Counted from the first letter of the stretch, positions 35,259-45,670 are shown. The stretch is 64,000 bases of DNA from Alphaproteobacteria bacterium (GCA_024742485.1 JANSYK010000003.1:620001-684000), one strand, 5' to 3'. Numbers and translations are program-made. Notes: a model not told the origin generated them from the sequence alone.

Positions 35259-35433
35259 CAGATGGTGACAAGTCAATTTCCAGCGGATGTTCACGACCGA
35301 AATGTTCGCGCAGGGCGGCCTTCTTCACAGCCATTCGCCGAAAGAAGTTACGCGATACATCCCACCTGTGGGAACCCAGAGGGTTCGCTCAGGACCAGCG
35401 GTAGCCACGAGTGACAGCATACCAATTTGTGTC

Positions 35434-36675
35434 CTACTCGGCTGCAACCGGACTTGGCCTATCGACAGCCTTCTCGCTGATGGGCCAATTGAGCAGCGCC
35501 GCGACCAGGCCAAGCGCGACGGAGATCCACCAGACAGGGTCAAAGCTGCCGATCCGATCATACAGGTAGCCACCAAGATAAACCCCCAGGAACGAGCCGA
35601 TCTGGTGTGACAGGAACACGATACCGCCAAGCATGCCGAGATGGCGCGTGCCGAACATGATGGCGACAAGAGCGTTGGTCAGCGGTACCGTTGACAGCCA
35701 CAAAAGGCCGATCGTGATGGAGAAAACGATGACCGAAACCCCTGTCGGCGGCAACAGCAGGAAGAGCGCGATGGCCACCGAACGGCTGAGATAGAGCCCA
35801 ACGAGCAGCATCGGCTTTGAATGGCGTTGCCCCAGGAATCCGGCCGCCAGGGATCCGATTATGTTGAAAAAACCGATCAGGGCGACCGCGAACACGGTGT
35901 AGCGTGAATCCAGGCCGATATCACTGATATAGGCTGGAAAATGCGCCGTGATAAACGCCACATGGAAGCCGCAAACAAAGAATCCCGTCGTCAGCAACAC
36001 GTAGCTTTGGTGACCAAACGCTTCACGAAGCGCCTGGCGAACGGTCTGTTCGATATCGGTTGAGGCGTAGGCGCCGGATTGTGCATTGCCGCGCAGAGCC
36101 ACTGCCAAGACCGGAATCGCCAGCATGGCGATGGCCATATAAACCAGCGTGTCGGACCATCCGACCGCATTGATCAGACCCTGGGTGATCGGTGCAAACA
36201 CGAACATTCCGGCCGATCCGGCTGCTGTTCCAAATCCGAATGCCAGTGGGCGGTTTGCGGCCGAGACATTGCGGGCGAAGGCGGCCATTATGATGCCGAA
36301 GGAACCGGCGCCGACCGCAAGCCCTATCAGAATTCCGCCGCCGATATGCAGCCAGATCGGAGCATCGGCGATCGCCATGATATAGAGCCCGGCGGAATAG
36401 AGCAGTGCTGAAAGAAATAACACGCGCCACGTGCCGTATCGGTCGGCGATGGCGCCGAATACCGGTTGCGCGAAGCCCCAGAACAGGTTTTGCAGTGCCA
36501 TGGCGACCGCAAATGTCGTTCGGTCCCAGCCCATTTCTGCCAGCATTGGAAGCTGAAAGAAGCCCATGACCGATCGCGGCCCGAATGTCATGGCGGAAAT
36601 CAGGCAGCCTGACAGGATGATCAGCCACGGCAGTCCGGTCTTGGTAGGTGATTCCGGTCCCAATTCGTCCCCCAA
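35434..36675 (-). CDS. Major facilitator superfamily transporter
   Basis: The 413-residue protein has twelve predicted membrane helices and MFS features: FGAIADRYGTWRVLFL (loop 2-3 motif), GGILIGLAVGAGSFGI in helix 4-5, and GIVFLSHQIGSFLGVYLGGYLYD near the C-terminus, as in the OFA/monocarboxylate-like subgroup. Substrate unknown. It is divergent from nadA, sharing the upstream region with the nadABC operon, but no sequence feature ties it to NAD precursors. The start at 36675 gives a short soluble N-terminus; no better start is visible. Confidence 0.85.
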   Translation of the reverse strand: MGDELGPESPTKTGLPWLIILSGCLISAMTFGPRSVMGFFQLPMLAEMGWDRTTFAVAMALQNLFWGFAQPVFGAIADRYGTWRVLFLSALLYSAGLYIMAIADAPIWLHIGGGILIGLAVGAGSFGIIMAAFARNVSAANRPLAFGFGTAAGSAGMFVFAPITQGLINAVGWSDTLVYMAIAMLAIPVLAVALRGNAQSGAYASTDIEQTVRQALREAFGHQSYVLLTTGFFVCGFHVAFITAHFPAYISDIGLDSRYTVFAVALIGFFNIIGSLAAGFLGQRHSKPMLLVGLYLSRSVAIALFLLLPPTGVSVIVFSITIGLLWLSTVPLTNALVAIMFGTRHLGMLGGIVFLSHQIGSFLGVYLGGYLYDRIGSFDPVWWISVALGLVAALLNWPISEKAVDRPSPVAAE

Positions 36676-37046
36676 GGATTTTATGTCACAACAGTTTGGC
36701 CAGGTCAGCCGGTTGCCAAGACAAACAACTGATCGGTCACACGCTGCCTGACAAAGATCGATCGGCAGAAAGCTACGGTGGCAATGCCTCCAATGTCAAA
36801 GCAGCAATTTTGACGCACATATCAGAATTGTTGATTGAAAATGCTGATTGCAGTTCACGTGATAATTCAACCCATGATGCAATTTCACTTGCATCGGCCA
36901 AACTTCAGCCCTACATAAGCTCCACCGGTTCGCCGGTTTTATTTTGGTGCCATTTATGCTCAATGTGAGCAAAAGAAACCGGCCGCCTCAATCGGCTGGC
37001 ACTCAAAGCCTGTTCATGAACGGGCGGGAACGAAAGGAGGGGCACG
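36676..37046. other. Divergent intergenic region MFS / nadA
   Basis: About 370 bases with promoters for both directions. It contains the palindrome at 36954-36974 and a second short dyad, GTTCATGAAC (37012-37021, flanked by GCC/GGC), just before the strong AAAGGAGG ribosome site of nadA. Confidence 0.5.
36954..36974. promoter_or_regulatory. nadQ site: Candidate NadQ operator upstream of nadA
   Basis: TGCTCA-ATG-TGAGCA (36957-36971) is a perfect 6+6 dyad, extended by TT/AA on the flanks (36954-36974), about 75-90 bases before the nadA ATG. NAD-biosynthesis operons of alphaproteobacteria are controlled by the repressor NadQ, and a NadQ-like gene lies a few kilobases away. The match to the true NadQ motif is not verified. 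Confidence 0.5.
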
Positions 37047-38132
37047 ATGTCGATGCTCCAGACGCCGATCGCAGATCACTCGGACATATCAGCCCAACTG
37101 GACAGCGCAGTCGCGCGTTTCGGCATGGTCGACATGCCGGATTTGCGCTACACGCCCGCCGTCGCCCGAGAGACCGCCAACCTGTATGAGCGCGTCAAAG
37201 ACCACATTCCGTCCATCGAATGGCCGGTCTTTGCACCCTATATCCATGCCATCAACCGCCTCAAGAAGGAGCGCGGCGCGGTTATCCTGGCCCACAACTA
37301 CCAGACACCGGAAATCTTTCATTGCGTGTCGGATATTGTCGGTGACAGCTTGCAACTCGCCCGCGAGGCCTCCCGGGCCGATGCCGACATCATCATACAG
37401 TGCGGCGTTCACTTCATGGCCGAAACCTCGAAGCTTCTCAATCCGGACAAGACAATTCTGATTCCCGACATCCGGGCAGGGTGTTCGCTTTCCGAATCCA
37501 TTACCGGCGCGGATGTGCGATTGTTGAAACAGGCAAATCCCGGTGTGCCGGTCGTGACCTATGTGAACACATCCGCCGACGTGAAGGCAGAAACGGATAT
37601 CTGCTGCACCTCATCCAATGCCCTGGCCGTGGTCGAAAGCCTCGAATCGGACACCGTCCTGTGTATTCCGGACGAATATCTGGCGATGAATATCGCAAAA
37701 CAGAGCTCGAAGAGAATTCTGACCTGGAAGGGCCATTGCGAGGTGCACGAACGCTTCACCGCGGAGGAGTTGCTTGCCTATAAGGAATCCGATCCGCGAA
37801 TTCAGATCGTTGGCCATCCGGAGTGCCATCCTGACGTGATCGACGTGTGCGATTTTTCCGGATCCACCGCCGACATGATCAAATATGTCAAAACGGAAAA
37901 ACCCTCCAAGGTTCTGCTTGTGACAGAGTGCTCCATGGCGTCGAATGTCGAGGCTGAAACGCCGGGGGTCGAATTTGTCAAACCCTGCAACCTGTGCCCG
38001 CATATGAAGCGCATTACCCTGCCGAAGATTCTGGACAGCCTTGTTTATCTGAAGGAAGAGGTAACCGTTGATCCCGCCATTGCCGGTCGCGCCCGGCTTG
38101 CAGTGGAACGGATGATCAATCTCGGCAAGTGA
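37047..38132 (+). CDS. nadA: Quinolinate synthase
   Basis: Condenses iminoaspartate with dihydroxyacetone phosphate to quinolinate in de novo NAD synthesis; oxygen-sensitive 4Fe-4S enzyme. The 361-residue protein has [13 protein letters not shown] and the cluster cysteines in [22 protein letters not shown] and [10 protein letters not shown]. Strong AAAGGAGG ribosome site. The stop overlaps the nadB start (TGATG), and nadB overlaps nadC, so the three are a coupled operon. Confidence 0.97.
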   Translation: MSMLQTPIADHSDISAQLDSAVARFGMVDMPDLRYTPAVARETANLYERVKDHIPSIEWPVFAPYIHAINRLKKERGAVILAHNYQTPEIFHCVSDIVGDSLQLAREASRADADIIIQCGVHFMAETSKLLNPDKTILIPDIRAGCSLSESITGADVRLLKQANPGVPVVTYVNTSADVKAETDICCTSSNALAVVESLESDTVLCIPDEYLAMNIAKQSSKRILTWKGHCEVHERFTAEELLAYKESDPRIQIVGHPECHPDVIDVCDFSGSTADMIKYVKTEKPSKVLLVTECSMASNVEAETPGVEFVKPCNLCPHMKRITLPKILDSLVYLKEEVTVDPAIAGRARLAVERMINLGK

Positions 38133-39685
38133 TGTCCAACGTCGACGACATCATCATAATCGGCGGCGGGCTGGCCGGGCTCTTCTGCGCGCTGAAACTG
38201 GCGCCGCGTCCTGTGACGGTTCTGTCGGCCGCGCCGATCGGACAGGGATCCTCGTCCGCCTGGGCTCAGGCAGGTATTGCAGCAGCGGTCAGCCCCGGAG
38301 ACAGCATTGAAAAGCACCTTGCCGATACGGTAGAGGCCGGTGCGGGGATCGTCGACGAAACTGTCGCCAACATCATGGTATCCGAGGGTCCCGGGCGCAT
38401 AGAAGACCTCCTGGCCTACGGCGTGCCGTTTGACCGGGATTTGCAGGGCAGGCTGCGCACCGCCCGAGAAGCGGCCCATTCGGAGCGGCGCATTGTCGGT
38501 GTGCGCGGCGACATGGCCGGCAAGGCGATCATGGAGGCGCTGGTCGCCGCAGTTCGCAAAACACCATCCATCCGCGTTGTCGAGAACTACGTTTCCGAGG
38601 ACTTGCTTTGTGAGGGCGACCGGATCGTCGGAGTGACTGCTCGCCACGCCTTGCACAATGCAGGCATGCGCCTGTCAGCCAATGCGGTCGTCCTGTGTAC
38701 CGGAGGGATCGGGCACCTCTACGACCTGACAACCAATCCGGCCCAATCGTGCGGCGGTGGCATTGGTATGGCGGCAAGGGCAGGGGCGTTGATTGCTGAT
38801 CCCGAGTTCGTTCAGTTTCATCCGACAGCGATCAACGTCCAGTCGGACCCGGCACCGCTGGCAACGGAAGCGCTGCGCGGTCACGGTGCCAAATTGATCA
38901 ACGCAGCCGGTCATCGCTTCATGCCCGATCATCACCCGGATGCGGAACTGGCCCCGCGAGACGTTGTCGCGCGCGGGATCTTTTCCGAGATCAGGTCGGG
39001 ACGCGGCGCTTTTCTCGACTGTAGACGAGCCATTGGCCGCCGGTTTCCCGAAGCGTTTCCAACAGTCTATCAGCACTGCATCAAGTCAGGCATCGATCCG
39101 ATGCGAGAGCCCATACCGGTTGCACCGGCGGCGCATTACCATATGGGTGGCGTCTTGACCGACGGTGATGGCCGGACAAGTGTGGATGGGCTGTGGGCCG
39201 CCGGCGAAGTGACATCCACCGGCTGCCATGGGGCGAACCGGCTGGCATCGAACTCACTTCTTGAAGCTGTGGTCTTTTCGGCCAGGATTGCCGATGCGCT
39301 GCGCGAAACCCCTGTCGTTCCGGCAAGGCCTCCCACGGTTGCCGGCAGTGATGAAAGGCCGGGAGGCGAAGAACAACAGCAAATGGCACGACTGCGCAGC
39401 CTGATGGGGCGATACGTCGGCGTTGTTCGCAATGGCGCTGGCCTTGCTCGCGCCGCGGGTGAAATCGTCGCCATGCGCAATGATGGATCAAATCGGCAGT
39501 TCGAAAATTCGCTGATAGCGGCCGCGCTGGTGGTGGCCGGAGCGCTGCAACGGACCGAAAGCCGGGGCGGGCATTTCCGTTCCGACCACCCTGAGCACGA
39601 TCCGCAATGGCGTCGGCGAACGCGCATTTCGCTTCACCAGGCAGAAACGCTATTGTCGGACGCCGCCGAAAGGACATTTGCATGA
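38132..39685 (+). CDS. nadB: L-aspartate oxidase
   Basis: FAD enzyme oxidising L-aspartate to iminoaspartate, the NadA substrate. 517 residues with the dinucleotide motif [17 protein letters not shown], the covalent-free FAD region [14 protein letters not shown], the active-site FVQFHPTAI and the late [30 protein letters not shown] signature. ATG at 38132 overlaps the nadA stop; an in-frame GTG lies three bases earlier. Shares four bases with nadC. Confidence 0.96.
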   Translation: MSNVDDIIIIGGGLAGLFCALKLAPRPVTVLSAAPIGQGSSSAWAQAGIAAAVSPGDSIEKHLADTVEAGAGIVDETVANIMVSEGPGRIEDLLAYGVPFDRDLQGRLRTAREAAHSERRIVGVRGDMAGKAIMEALVAAVRKTPSIRVVENYVSEDLLCEGDRIVGVTARHALHNAGMRLSANAVVLCTGGIGHLYDLTTNPAQSCGGGIGMAARAGALIADPEFVQFHPTAINVQSDPAPLATEALRGHGAKLINAAGHRFMPDHHPDAELAPRDVVARGIFSEIRSGRGAFLDCRRAIGRRFPEAFPTVYQHCIKSGIDPMREPIPVAPAAHYHMGGVLTDGDGRTSVDGLWAAGEVTSTGCHGANRLASNSLLEAVVFSARIADALRETPVVPARPPTVAGSDERPGGEEQQQMARLRSLMGRYVGVVRNGAGLARAAGEIVAMRNDGSNRQFENSLIAAALVVAGALQRTESRGGHFRSDHPEHDPQWRRRTRISLHQAETLLSDAAERTFA

Positions 39686-40545
39686 CCGGCCTTCCTTCCC
39701 TGTCACCACTTCTGATCGAGCAAAGTGTTCGCGCGGCGCTTGAAGAGGATCTTGGCCGCGCGGGAGACATCACCAGTCAGGCGACTATTGCGCCCGATGC
39801 GGTGGCAAGCGCGGTCCTGTCGAGCCGCGAGCTTGGCATTGTTTCCGGAATTCCCCTGGCACACGCAGCGTTTCGCTTGCTGGATCCGGATATCAGCGTG
39901 GTGCCCGAAGCAAAAGATGGCGATCTGATCGAGGTCGGGCGGACAATCGCGCGTGTTGAAGGTAACGCCCGTGCAATCCTGTCCGCCGAACGCGTGGCGT
40001 TGAATTTCCTGATGCATATGTCCGGCATTGCCACCATCACATCGTCATTCGTCAAGCAGATCACCGGAACCGGTGCAGCAATCTGCTGCACGCGCAAGAC
40101 CATTCCTGGATTGCGGGCCATTGAAAAATACGCTGTGCGCTGCGGCGGCGGCTCAAATCATCGCTTTGGTCTGGATGATGCGGTGCTGATCAAGGATAAT
40201 CATATTGCGGTTGCCGGAGGTGTGACGGAGGCCATCGCGGCTGCAAAATCCTATTGCGGTCACCTTGTCAAAATTGAAGTGGAAGTGGACACGTTGGAGC
40301 AGTTCAATGATGCTCTGGCCGCCGGCCCGGACGTCGTCCTGCTGGACAACATGTCACTGGACGAACTGCGCGAGGCGGTCCGTATCAATGATGGCAAAGT
40401 GAAGCTGGAGGCCTCCGGTAATGTCGACCAATCCACCGTTGCCGCAATCGCGGGAACCGGCGTCGATTACATTTCGACCTCCAGGATCACTATCGCTGCA
40501 CCGACGCTCGATATCGGACTCGACGTCACTATCCGCGGCGACTGA
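39682..40545 (+). CDS. nadC: Nicotinate-nucleotide diphosphorylase (quinolinate phosphoribosyltransferase)
   Basis: Converts quinolinate and PRPP to nicotinate mononucleotide. 287 residues with [43 protein letters not shown] and [13 protein letters not shown] (substrate-binding Arg, Lys and His). ATG at 39682 with AAGGAC upstream overlaps the nadB stop (ATGA). It converges on the adenylyl cyclase gene with an 18-base gap. Confidence 0.97.
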   Translation: MTGLPSLSPLLIEQSVRAALEEDLGRAGDITSQATIAPDAVASAVLSSRELGIVSGIPLAHAAFRLLDPDISVVPEAKDGDLIEVGRTIARVEGNARAILSAERVALNFLMHMSGIATITSSFVKQITGTGAAICCTRKTIPGLRAIEKYAVRCGGGSNHRFGLDDAVLIKDNHIAVAGGVTEAIAAAKSYCGHLVKIEVEVDTLEQFNDALAAGPDVVLLDNMSLDELREAVRINDGKVKLEASGNVDQSTVAAIAGTGVDYISTSRITIAAPTLDIGLDVTIRGD

Positions 40546-40563
40546 AACAACGCGATCCCGGCG

Positions 40564-42564
40564 TCACGCCGATATTTCCTGAATGGATTCGTCGATCGGG
40601 CCCTGCTGGCTTGCAAAATGCGCATCCAACATCACCGTATAGACGGTGATTGGCTCGCTTCGACCGCGCAAGACATGAGAACCCGCATTGACAAGATGAG
40701 GCGGATCTCCGGCGGCCTTACGGCAGTCTTCGGAAATGCAGGCAACCATATCCCGGTCACCGATCAGCTCCTTGCCCAACTGCTCAAGACGAGAGGCGAC
40801 ATTCACGATGTCTCCGACGACCGTGTAATTGTGCCTGTCCGCGCCGCCAATGTTGCCAATGACCGCGCGGCCGGTATGCACACCCATTCTCAGTTTCAGG
40901 GGTTTCAGACCCTGATTTGCACGGGCGATATTGTTGTCGGCAAACGCCCGTGCGATGGCGTTGGCGGCCTCCAATGCGTGACTGGCATGGGACGGGTCGG
41001 CTTGCGGCGCGCCCCAAAACGCCATCAGACCGTCTCCCATGAACTTGTCGACCGTACCACCGTGCTCGCTGATCTTTGCGCACAGCAGATCGAAATGTTC
41101 ATTGAGAAATTTGACGACATCCGCTGCGCTCAGGTGCTCCGACATCGCGGTGAAACCGCCGACATCGGTAAACATTACGGTGATTTCCCGTTCCACCGAG
41201 CGTGTAGCCTCCGTGCCGGAGTGAAGCAGTCGCTTGACCAATTCCTTCGGAACGTATTGACCAAACTGAGAAAGGGCCGTGTGCATGGCATTCATGGCAC
41301 TGGTCTGTTCGTCAATCTCCCGAACCGGTGAACGCGGCAAGGGCTTATAGGAGTCCAGATCAAGATTGGCGAATTGGGAGGCGGATGTCGCGATTCGTCG
41401 CAACGGGTTTGACAACCGATTGCCAAACCAAATTGCCAGGGCGACGGCGACTATAAAGGCTGTCAGTCCGATAATGATCGAAACGACAATGCGCTCCAAT
41501 TCGTTTCTGATCTCGGCCGCATCGAAATAGGCAGTGAGCGCATAGGGCTGCTGTGACATTGCAGTGATGTCTTTTGATATGAAGATGTAATCATTGTCGC
41601 TTTCGTCGGATGCGCTTCCGATTCTGATGCCTTCGTCATTGTCACTTCCGACGCTATCGAGTCCCGATGCAAAGGCTTTTATGGCGTTGTCCGGGAAGCT
41701 GTGCAGGGCAATGGTTGGATTCTCCTGGAACAGTTGCGGGTGATGGGAATGGGCAATGACCTCATTGTTGTTGTTGGTAATGAAGGCGCGCGTGCCGTGA
41801 TCCTCCCCGATGCTCATCACGACGCGGTTCAGGCTATGCCCGCCGACCGCCGCAATCACCACCCCCTGTACACTACCGTCGCGACTGAGAGCCTGATTCA
41901 CCCTGTGAAAAAGAATGGTGCCGATCATTTCCGGTTCACTCCACACCGGGTTCCCGTCAGCGGGAAAAGCCGGCATGGATGTGTTGTTCGATCGAGACGC
42001 GGTTGTGTCCGGCCGTTTGCGTTGGCCCGGATCCAATGGCGGCGCGCTGTGTCTGTCTGACCGACCGGTTTGTGGTGCCGCTGGTGGCCCGCCCGGAGGT
42101 GGTCCCGCTGCTCGCGCAGGCTGGTTTTGTGGCGGGCCATCGAGAATGAAAATCTTGTCGTCCGGGTTGCGCGCCACGCCAAAATTCTGCCCATCTGTGC
42201 CAACGATCATGATGGTTTCCACCACCGGCTCGCTGAGCAGCAGTGTCTTGAGAACCATTTCCATGGTCTCGCGGTTGTCGATCTCGAATTCACCCTGTTC
42301 AAAGAGTCGGGCGACACCCGACACCACCCGCTCTCCCTCCGCAGCGTCTCGTTCGATGGTTTCCGCCATGTCGTCGATCAACTGTATCGCCTGGCGGTTC
42401 AGAAGAGAGAGCGTGTTGGAATAATTGGCATAGACCGACATGGCCAGAACGCCACCCACGGAAAGGGCAACGAGGCCGCCAAATCCGACAATCATCAATA
42501 GGCGCAGCGAAATGGTCCGCCGGGGCTTGGGCTTGGCCGCCTTGTCGATCGCTTTCAAAGCCAT
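40564..42564 (-). CDS. Membrane class III adenylate/guanylate cyclase with periplasmic sensor and HAMP domain
   Basis: 666 residues. A first membrane helix (~22-43), a periplasmic sensor region (~44-358), a second helix (~359-380), HAMP (~381-435) and a C-terminal cyclase domain (~458-645) follow in order. Catalytic residues are visible: metal-binding D467 (MFTDVGGFT) and D511 (DKFMGDGLMAFWG), purine-site K507 and T581 (NYTVVGD), and N588/R592 (NVASRLE). These favour ATP as substrate. The sensor contains a Pro-rich, probably disordered insert (~143-200). The ATG at 42564 has GGAG upstream; the longer frame to 42597 is less likely. It probably raises cAMP in response to an external signal that cannot be named. 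Confidence 0.9.
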   Translation of the reverse strand: MALKAIDKAAKPKPRRTISLRLLMIVGFGGLVALSVGGVLAMSVYANYSNTLSLLNRQAIQLIDDMAETIERDAAEGERVVSGVARLFEQGEFEIDNRETMEMVLKTLLLSEPVVETIMIVGTDGQNFGVARNPDDKIFILDGPPQNQPARAAGPPPGGPPAAPQTGRSDRHSAPPLDPGQRKRPDTTASRSNNTSMPAFPADGNPVWSEPEMIGTILFHRVNQALSRDGSVQGVVIAAVGGHSLNRVVMSIGEDHGTRAFITNNNNEVIAHSHHPQLFQENPTIALHSFPDNAIKAFASGLDSVGSDNDEGIRIGSASDESDNDYIFISKDITAMSQQPYALTAYFDAAEIRNELERIVVSIIIGLTAFIVAVALAIWFGNRLSNPLRRIATSASQFANLDLDSYKPLPRSPVREIDEQTSAMNAMHTALSQFGQYVPKELVKRLLHSGTEATRSVEREITVMFTDVGGFTAMSEHLSAADVVKFLNEHFDLLCAKISEHGGTVDKFMGDGLMAFWGAPQADPSHASHALEAANAIARAFADNNIARANQGLKPLKLRMGVHTGRAVIGNIGGADRHNYTVVGDIVNVASRLEQLGKELIGDRDMVACISEDCRKAAGDPPHLVNAGSHVLRGRSEPITVYTVMLDAHFASQQGPIDESIQEISA

Positions 42565-42674
42565 ATCAACTCCGTTGGTCTTCGCCCTATCCAGCACTAT
42601 AGAGGTTGAATTTGTCCAAATAAGCCCGGGAAGCCGTTCGCAGGATTTTTTCCCCTGTTTGGCTGGGGAGGGTG

Positions 42675-43661
42675 TTACCGTCCACCAAGTTTGAGGCCGG
42701 GGGCCGGCCGCTCCTGGAAAATCTTGCGCCGAAACCGGTAGAGCGCCGCCGGACGACCGCCGGTGGCGGCGCTAGAGGCGCCGGTGGGTTCAACAAGTTC
42801 TGCGCCCTCGACAAGCCGCCGGAAATTTTGTTTGTGAAGGTGCCGTCCGGAGATTGCTTCGACCGTGGTCTGCAACCGGGTGAGAGTAAACTCCGGCGGC
42901 ATCAGTTCAAATATGACCGGTCGGTATTTCAGTTTGCCGCGCAGCCGCGCCATGGCGGTCGCCAGAATGCGCCGGTGATCGATCCACATTTGGCGCCCCA
43001 GCGGGAAGCCAAGGCCCGTTTCCGGCACGCGCCCGTCCGCGACGGCCTCTTCGATCAGGCCCGCTTCGTAGAGCAATTCATAGCGCTCCAGAACACGCTC
43101 TTCGTCCCACGGAAAGTCTTCATCACCAAAAGCCAGCCGCAGCCGCGCCTTGCGGCTGGGCAGATGCCGATCATATGTTGCCGGCTCAGCTGCCCATTTC
43201 TTGAGCGCCGGCAGGAGAACCGAATCCAGCAGTGCCGGGCGTCCGTTCCGCCAGTCCTCCCATGGGAAATAGACGTACCAGTCACGCCAGAGAGCGCCGG
43301 CATTTTCGAGCGTCGCGGACAGATCCGGTCTTGCCCGCGTGAGGGCGAGATAGCCTACGGAAACAACATGCGGACCGGTGTCGCCGGGCTGTTTGTGGCG
43401 GCCACGGTCCCCAAACGTATAGAGCTGCTCGACATAACCCAGATGCAGTTCGGTTTGTTCCTGAACCGACGCACGTAGGCCAGTTTCAAAAGTGCGGTGA
43501 AGCAACGGATCAAAGGCGCCGATCGGCAGGCCATCGCACGGCGATTCGGAGTTATCAGTCCGCGCACCGCCCGAAATCACAAGAATTTGCGGTGTTTGCG
43601 CTTGAACCGAGACGATCGCGGCATTGAGCCCGATTTCCACGGCTGTCGCCTGTGACACCAT
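42675..43661 (-). CDS. nadQ: NUDIX-like plus winged-helix protein, NadQ/NrtR-type regulator of NAD synthesis
   Basis: 328 residues. The N-terminal ~200 residues form a Nudix-like fold (EIGLNAAIVSV, PIGAFDPLLHRTFETGLR, QTELHLGYVEQLYTFGD) without an intact hydrolase box. The C-terminal ~120 residues are a winged-helix segment (FELMPPEFTLTRLQTTVEAI, HKQNFRRLVEGAELV, GGRPAALYRFRR) as in NrtR. As I recall, alphaproteobacterial relatives (NadQ, COG4111) repress nadABC. The nadABC operon lies ~2 kb away beyond the cyclase gene, and a palindrome lies before nadA. ATG at 43661 sits one base after the phosphatase stop with GGAG upstream; the frame to 43778 overlaps that gene. Confidence 0.77.
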   Translation of the reverse strand: MVSQATAVEIGLNAAIVSVQAQTPQILVISGGARTDNSESPCDGLPIGAFDPLLHRTFETGLRASVQEQTELHLGYVEQLYTFGDRGRHKQPGDTGPHVVSVGYLALTRARPDLSATLENAGALWRDWYVYFPWEDWRNGRPALLDSVLLPALKKWAAEPATYDRHLPSRKARLRLAFGDEDFPWDEERVLERYELLYEAGLIEEAVADGRVPETGLGFPLGRQMWIDHRRILATAMARLRGKLKYRPVIFELMPPEFTLTRLQTTVEAISGRHLHKQNFRRLVEGAELVEPTGASSAATGGRPAALYRFRRKIFQERPAPGLKLGGR

Positions 43662-43662
43662 G

Positions 43663-44181
43663 TCAGCCGGTCTCCAGCGGCAAGACAAAGGGCATGCCGA
43701 TGGATGTTTCGGCGCCGCGCCCAATTCGCTCGATGGCCGACACCATACGGCCCTCCCGTTCCAGGACGCTGTCTGCAAGGGCGATCATGCGGCGGTTCGG
43801 TGTGGCGGTTGGCGACTGCTGCCGCAAGTTTGATGCCAAGCGTTCTTCATCGAGCGCCGGGTTGAGCGCCAACGCCGTGATATAAGCAGCAGCCGTTGAT
43901 CGTGAAATACCCATCCAGCAGTGAATGAGAAGCGGCGCTGAGCGATCCCATGCCTGGGCGAATTCGATCAAGCGGGTAATGTGATGATCTTCCGGCAACC
44001 GTAAACTGTCGATCTGCACGCTGATATCGTTCATGTTCAGGAAAAGATGCCGGTCGGGACGGATCGATGCCGGCCGTTTCACATCGTTTTCGGATGACAA
44101 GAGAGTTATCATCTCGCGAGCACCATGGGCTTTCGCCGTGGTGTGCAAATGAGACAGTGAACTGACAACCAGATGTGGCAT
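43663..44181 (-). CDS. Tyrosine/dual-specificity protein phosphatase-like protein
   Basis: 172 residues with the cysteine phosphatase P-loop HCWMGISRS (C88, R94) and an upstream acidic region (LNMNDISVQ) that could supply the general acid. The family in Hyphomicrobiales is commonly annotated as a protein tyrosine phosphatase; substrate unknown. It is the third gene of a tight operon (ygfZ, HD protein, this, NadQ-like) with gaps of 10, 21 and 1 bases. Confidence 0.85.
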   Translation of the reverse strand: MPHLVVSSLSHLHTTAKAHGAREMITLLSSENDVKRPASIRPDRHLFLNMNDISVQIDSLRLPEDHHITRLIEFAQAWDRSAPLLIHCWMGISRSTAAAYITALALNPALDEERLASNLRQQSPTATPNRRMIALADSVLEREGRMVSAIERIGRGAETSIGMPFVLPLETG

Positions 44182-44202
44182 GAGATATTGGTGTGTCCTG
44201 CC

Positions 44203-44817
44203 TTAAACCTCTTTGCCTCGCTGTTGCTCCAACGCTTCGAATCGTTTGAGAAAATCCGATTGAATCTGCGTTGCCGGCAGCGGGTCAAGAGTCAGCATAT
44301 CACGGGTAAACCCGCGCGGCCGCCCGAAAAATTTACCGGCCTCCGCCTCTGAAAAACCGGCCAGCAACGTGGCCTCGAAATAGGCTGCGATACCGTCGGC
44401 TTTCTTGATCCGCGTTTTCAAATCAGGCGGCAGGGAAGGCGGAAGTGAAAAGCGGCGAAGAACAGCTTCTTCAAGTCGCCGTTCGACCTTTTTGTAATCG
44501 CCGCCGACAATTGCCTTGAAGGGCGAGATCATGTCGCCAATGACATATTCAGGAGCATCATGCAGCAGGGCAATGAGCCGGTCGTCGGCGCTGGCGCGCG
44601 GGTGGGCATGTGAAAAAACGGTTTCGACGACCAGTGAATGTTGGGCGACGGAAAATGCATGTGCGCCGATAGTTTGTCCATTCCAGCGCGCGACCCTTGC
44701 CAACCCGTGTGCTATGTCGCTGATTTCCACATCGAGCGGCGAGGGGTCGAGAAGATCGAGCCGGCGCCCCGACAACATTCTCTGCCAGACGCGGGGTGGA
44801 TTTTGCCGGGCCGCCAT
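44203..44817 (-). CDS. HD-domain phosphohydrolase, YfbR-like
   Basis: 204 residues. The HD ligands are visible: SVAQHSLVVE, ALLHDAPEYVIGDM and KKADGIAAYFEA. The family includes the 5'-deoxynucleotidase YfbR and proteins annotated simply as HD hydrolases, so a role in nucleotide housekeeping is plausible but not proven. Operon member between ygfZ and the phosphatase. Confidence 0.87.
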   Translation of the reverse strand: MAARQNPPRVWQRMLSGRRLDLLDPSPLDVEISDIAHGLARVARWNGQTIGAHAFSVAQHSLVVETVFSHAHPRASADDRLIALLHDAPEYVIGDMISPFKAIVGGDYKKVERRLEEAVLRRFSLPPSLPPDLKTRIKKADGIAAYFEATLLAGFSEAEAGKFFGRPRGFTRDMLTLDPLPATQIQSDFLKRFEALEQQRGKEV

Positions 44818-44827
44818 CGCTGTTGCA

Positions 44828-45670
44828 CTATCCTTCCGAAACAGGAGGCGAGAACTGCAAGCCGGTCCAGGATGGCAATGTCAGGGTAACCGGCACGCCA
44901 CCCGCCAAAATGGGTGTGTCCTGTTCCAGAGCTTTGGCAACCCGATCTACCCGGACAAGCGCCAGGCCCGTGTTTTCAAGTGTTGTGCCCAATTGTCCGA
45001 CAGCTCGCTCATTGGCCTGTATCGGCGTTCCGGGTTCGGGCAGGGCGTCTGCGCCATTGACCCGAACTATTCTGCGGCGCGCCGTACCGCGATGCTGCAT
45101 GCGTGACACAACTTCCTGACCGACGAAACAGCCTTTCTTTAGTGATACGCCCTTGTTCAAATCCATTAGCACATCGTGTGGAAATGCTTCGGAAGGTTCG
45201 AAATCCCGTCCGGCCTCCGCTACGCCGTGGTCAATACGCAGGCGCGTATATTCATCCGTATTGCCGGTATCGACAACATCCGAACCATAGCGCCGATAGA
45301 CCGGGGACCCCTCGCAAAATCGTTCGTCGACAACAAGAGCCTCGGCGGGGTCGCAATCCCAGCACGCCGCGACACCGGTCGATTCAACCCGTTCAATGTC
45401 AGCCTTGGCGCGCAGCTTGTACATCGTCATCCTCTGTATGAATGGACCAACCTGGTCGGCGTCGAGATCAAACAAGAAACCGTTGTCGCCTGTCCTGGAT
45501 ATCAGGAATTCAAAGAGAATTTTTCCCTGCGGGGTCAGCAATGCGCCGACCCGGGCAAGACTGGCCGGCAGCCCGTCAACGTCGCAGGAGATGACATCCT
45601 GCAACAGGGTCTGGGCGTCTTGTCCGGCAATGCGAACAAGCGATCTGTGGGGCAGAGCCACGCAACTCAT
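44828..45670 (-). CDS. ygfZ: Folate-binding protein YgfZ (Fe-S cluster assembly/repair, IbaG-GcvT-like)
   Basis: A 280-residue GcvT-related protein that uses folate to help maintain certain Fe-S proteins. The diagnostic motif KGCFVGQEV lies at 179-187 (K179, C181). The N-terminal QTLLQDVISCDV and ALLTPQGKILFEFLI match the family. The ATG at 45670 is chosen because family proteins start here (CVALPHRSLVRI) and AAGGAAC lies upstream; the frame is open to 45766. First gene of the four-gene operon. Confidence 0.93.
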   Translation of the reverse strand: MSCVALPHRSLVRIAGQDAQTLLQDVISCDVDGLPASLARVGALLTPQGKILFEFLISRTGDNGFLFDLDADQVGPFIQRMTMYKLRAKADIERVESTGVAACWDCDPAEALVVDERFCEGSPVYRRYGSDVVDTGNTDEYTRLRIDHGVAEAGRDFEPSEAFPHDVLMDLNKGVSLKKGCFVGQEVVSRMQHRGTARRRIVRVNGADALPEPGTPIQANERAVGQLGTTLENTGLALVRVDRVAKALEQDTPILAGGVPVTLTLPSWTGLQFSPPVSEG

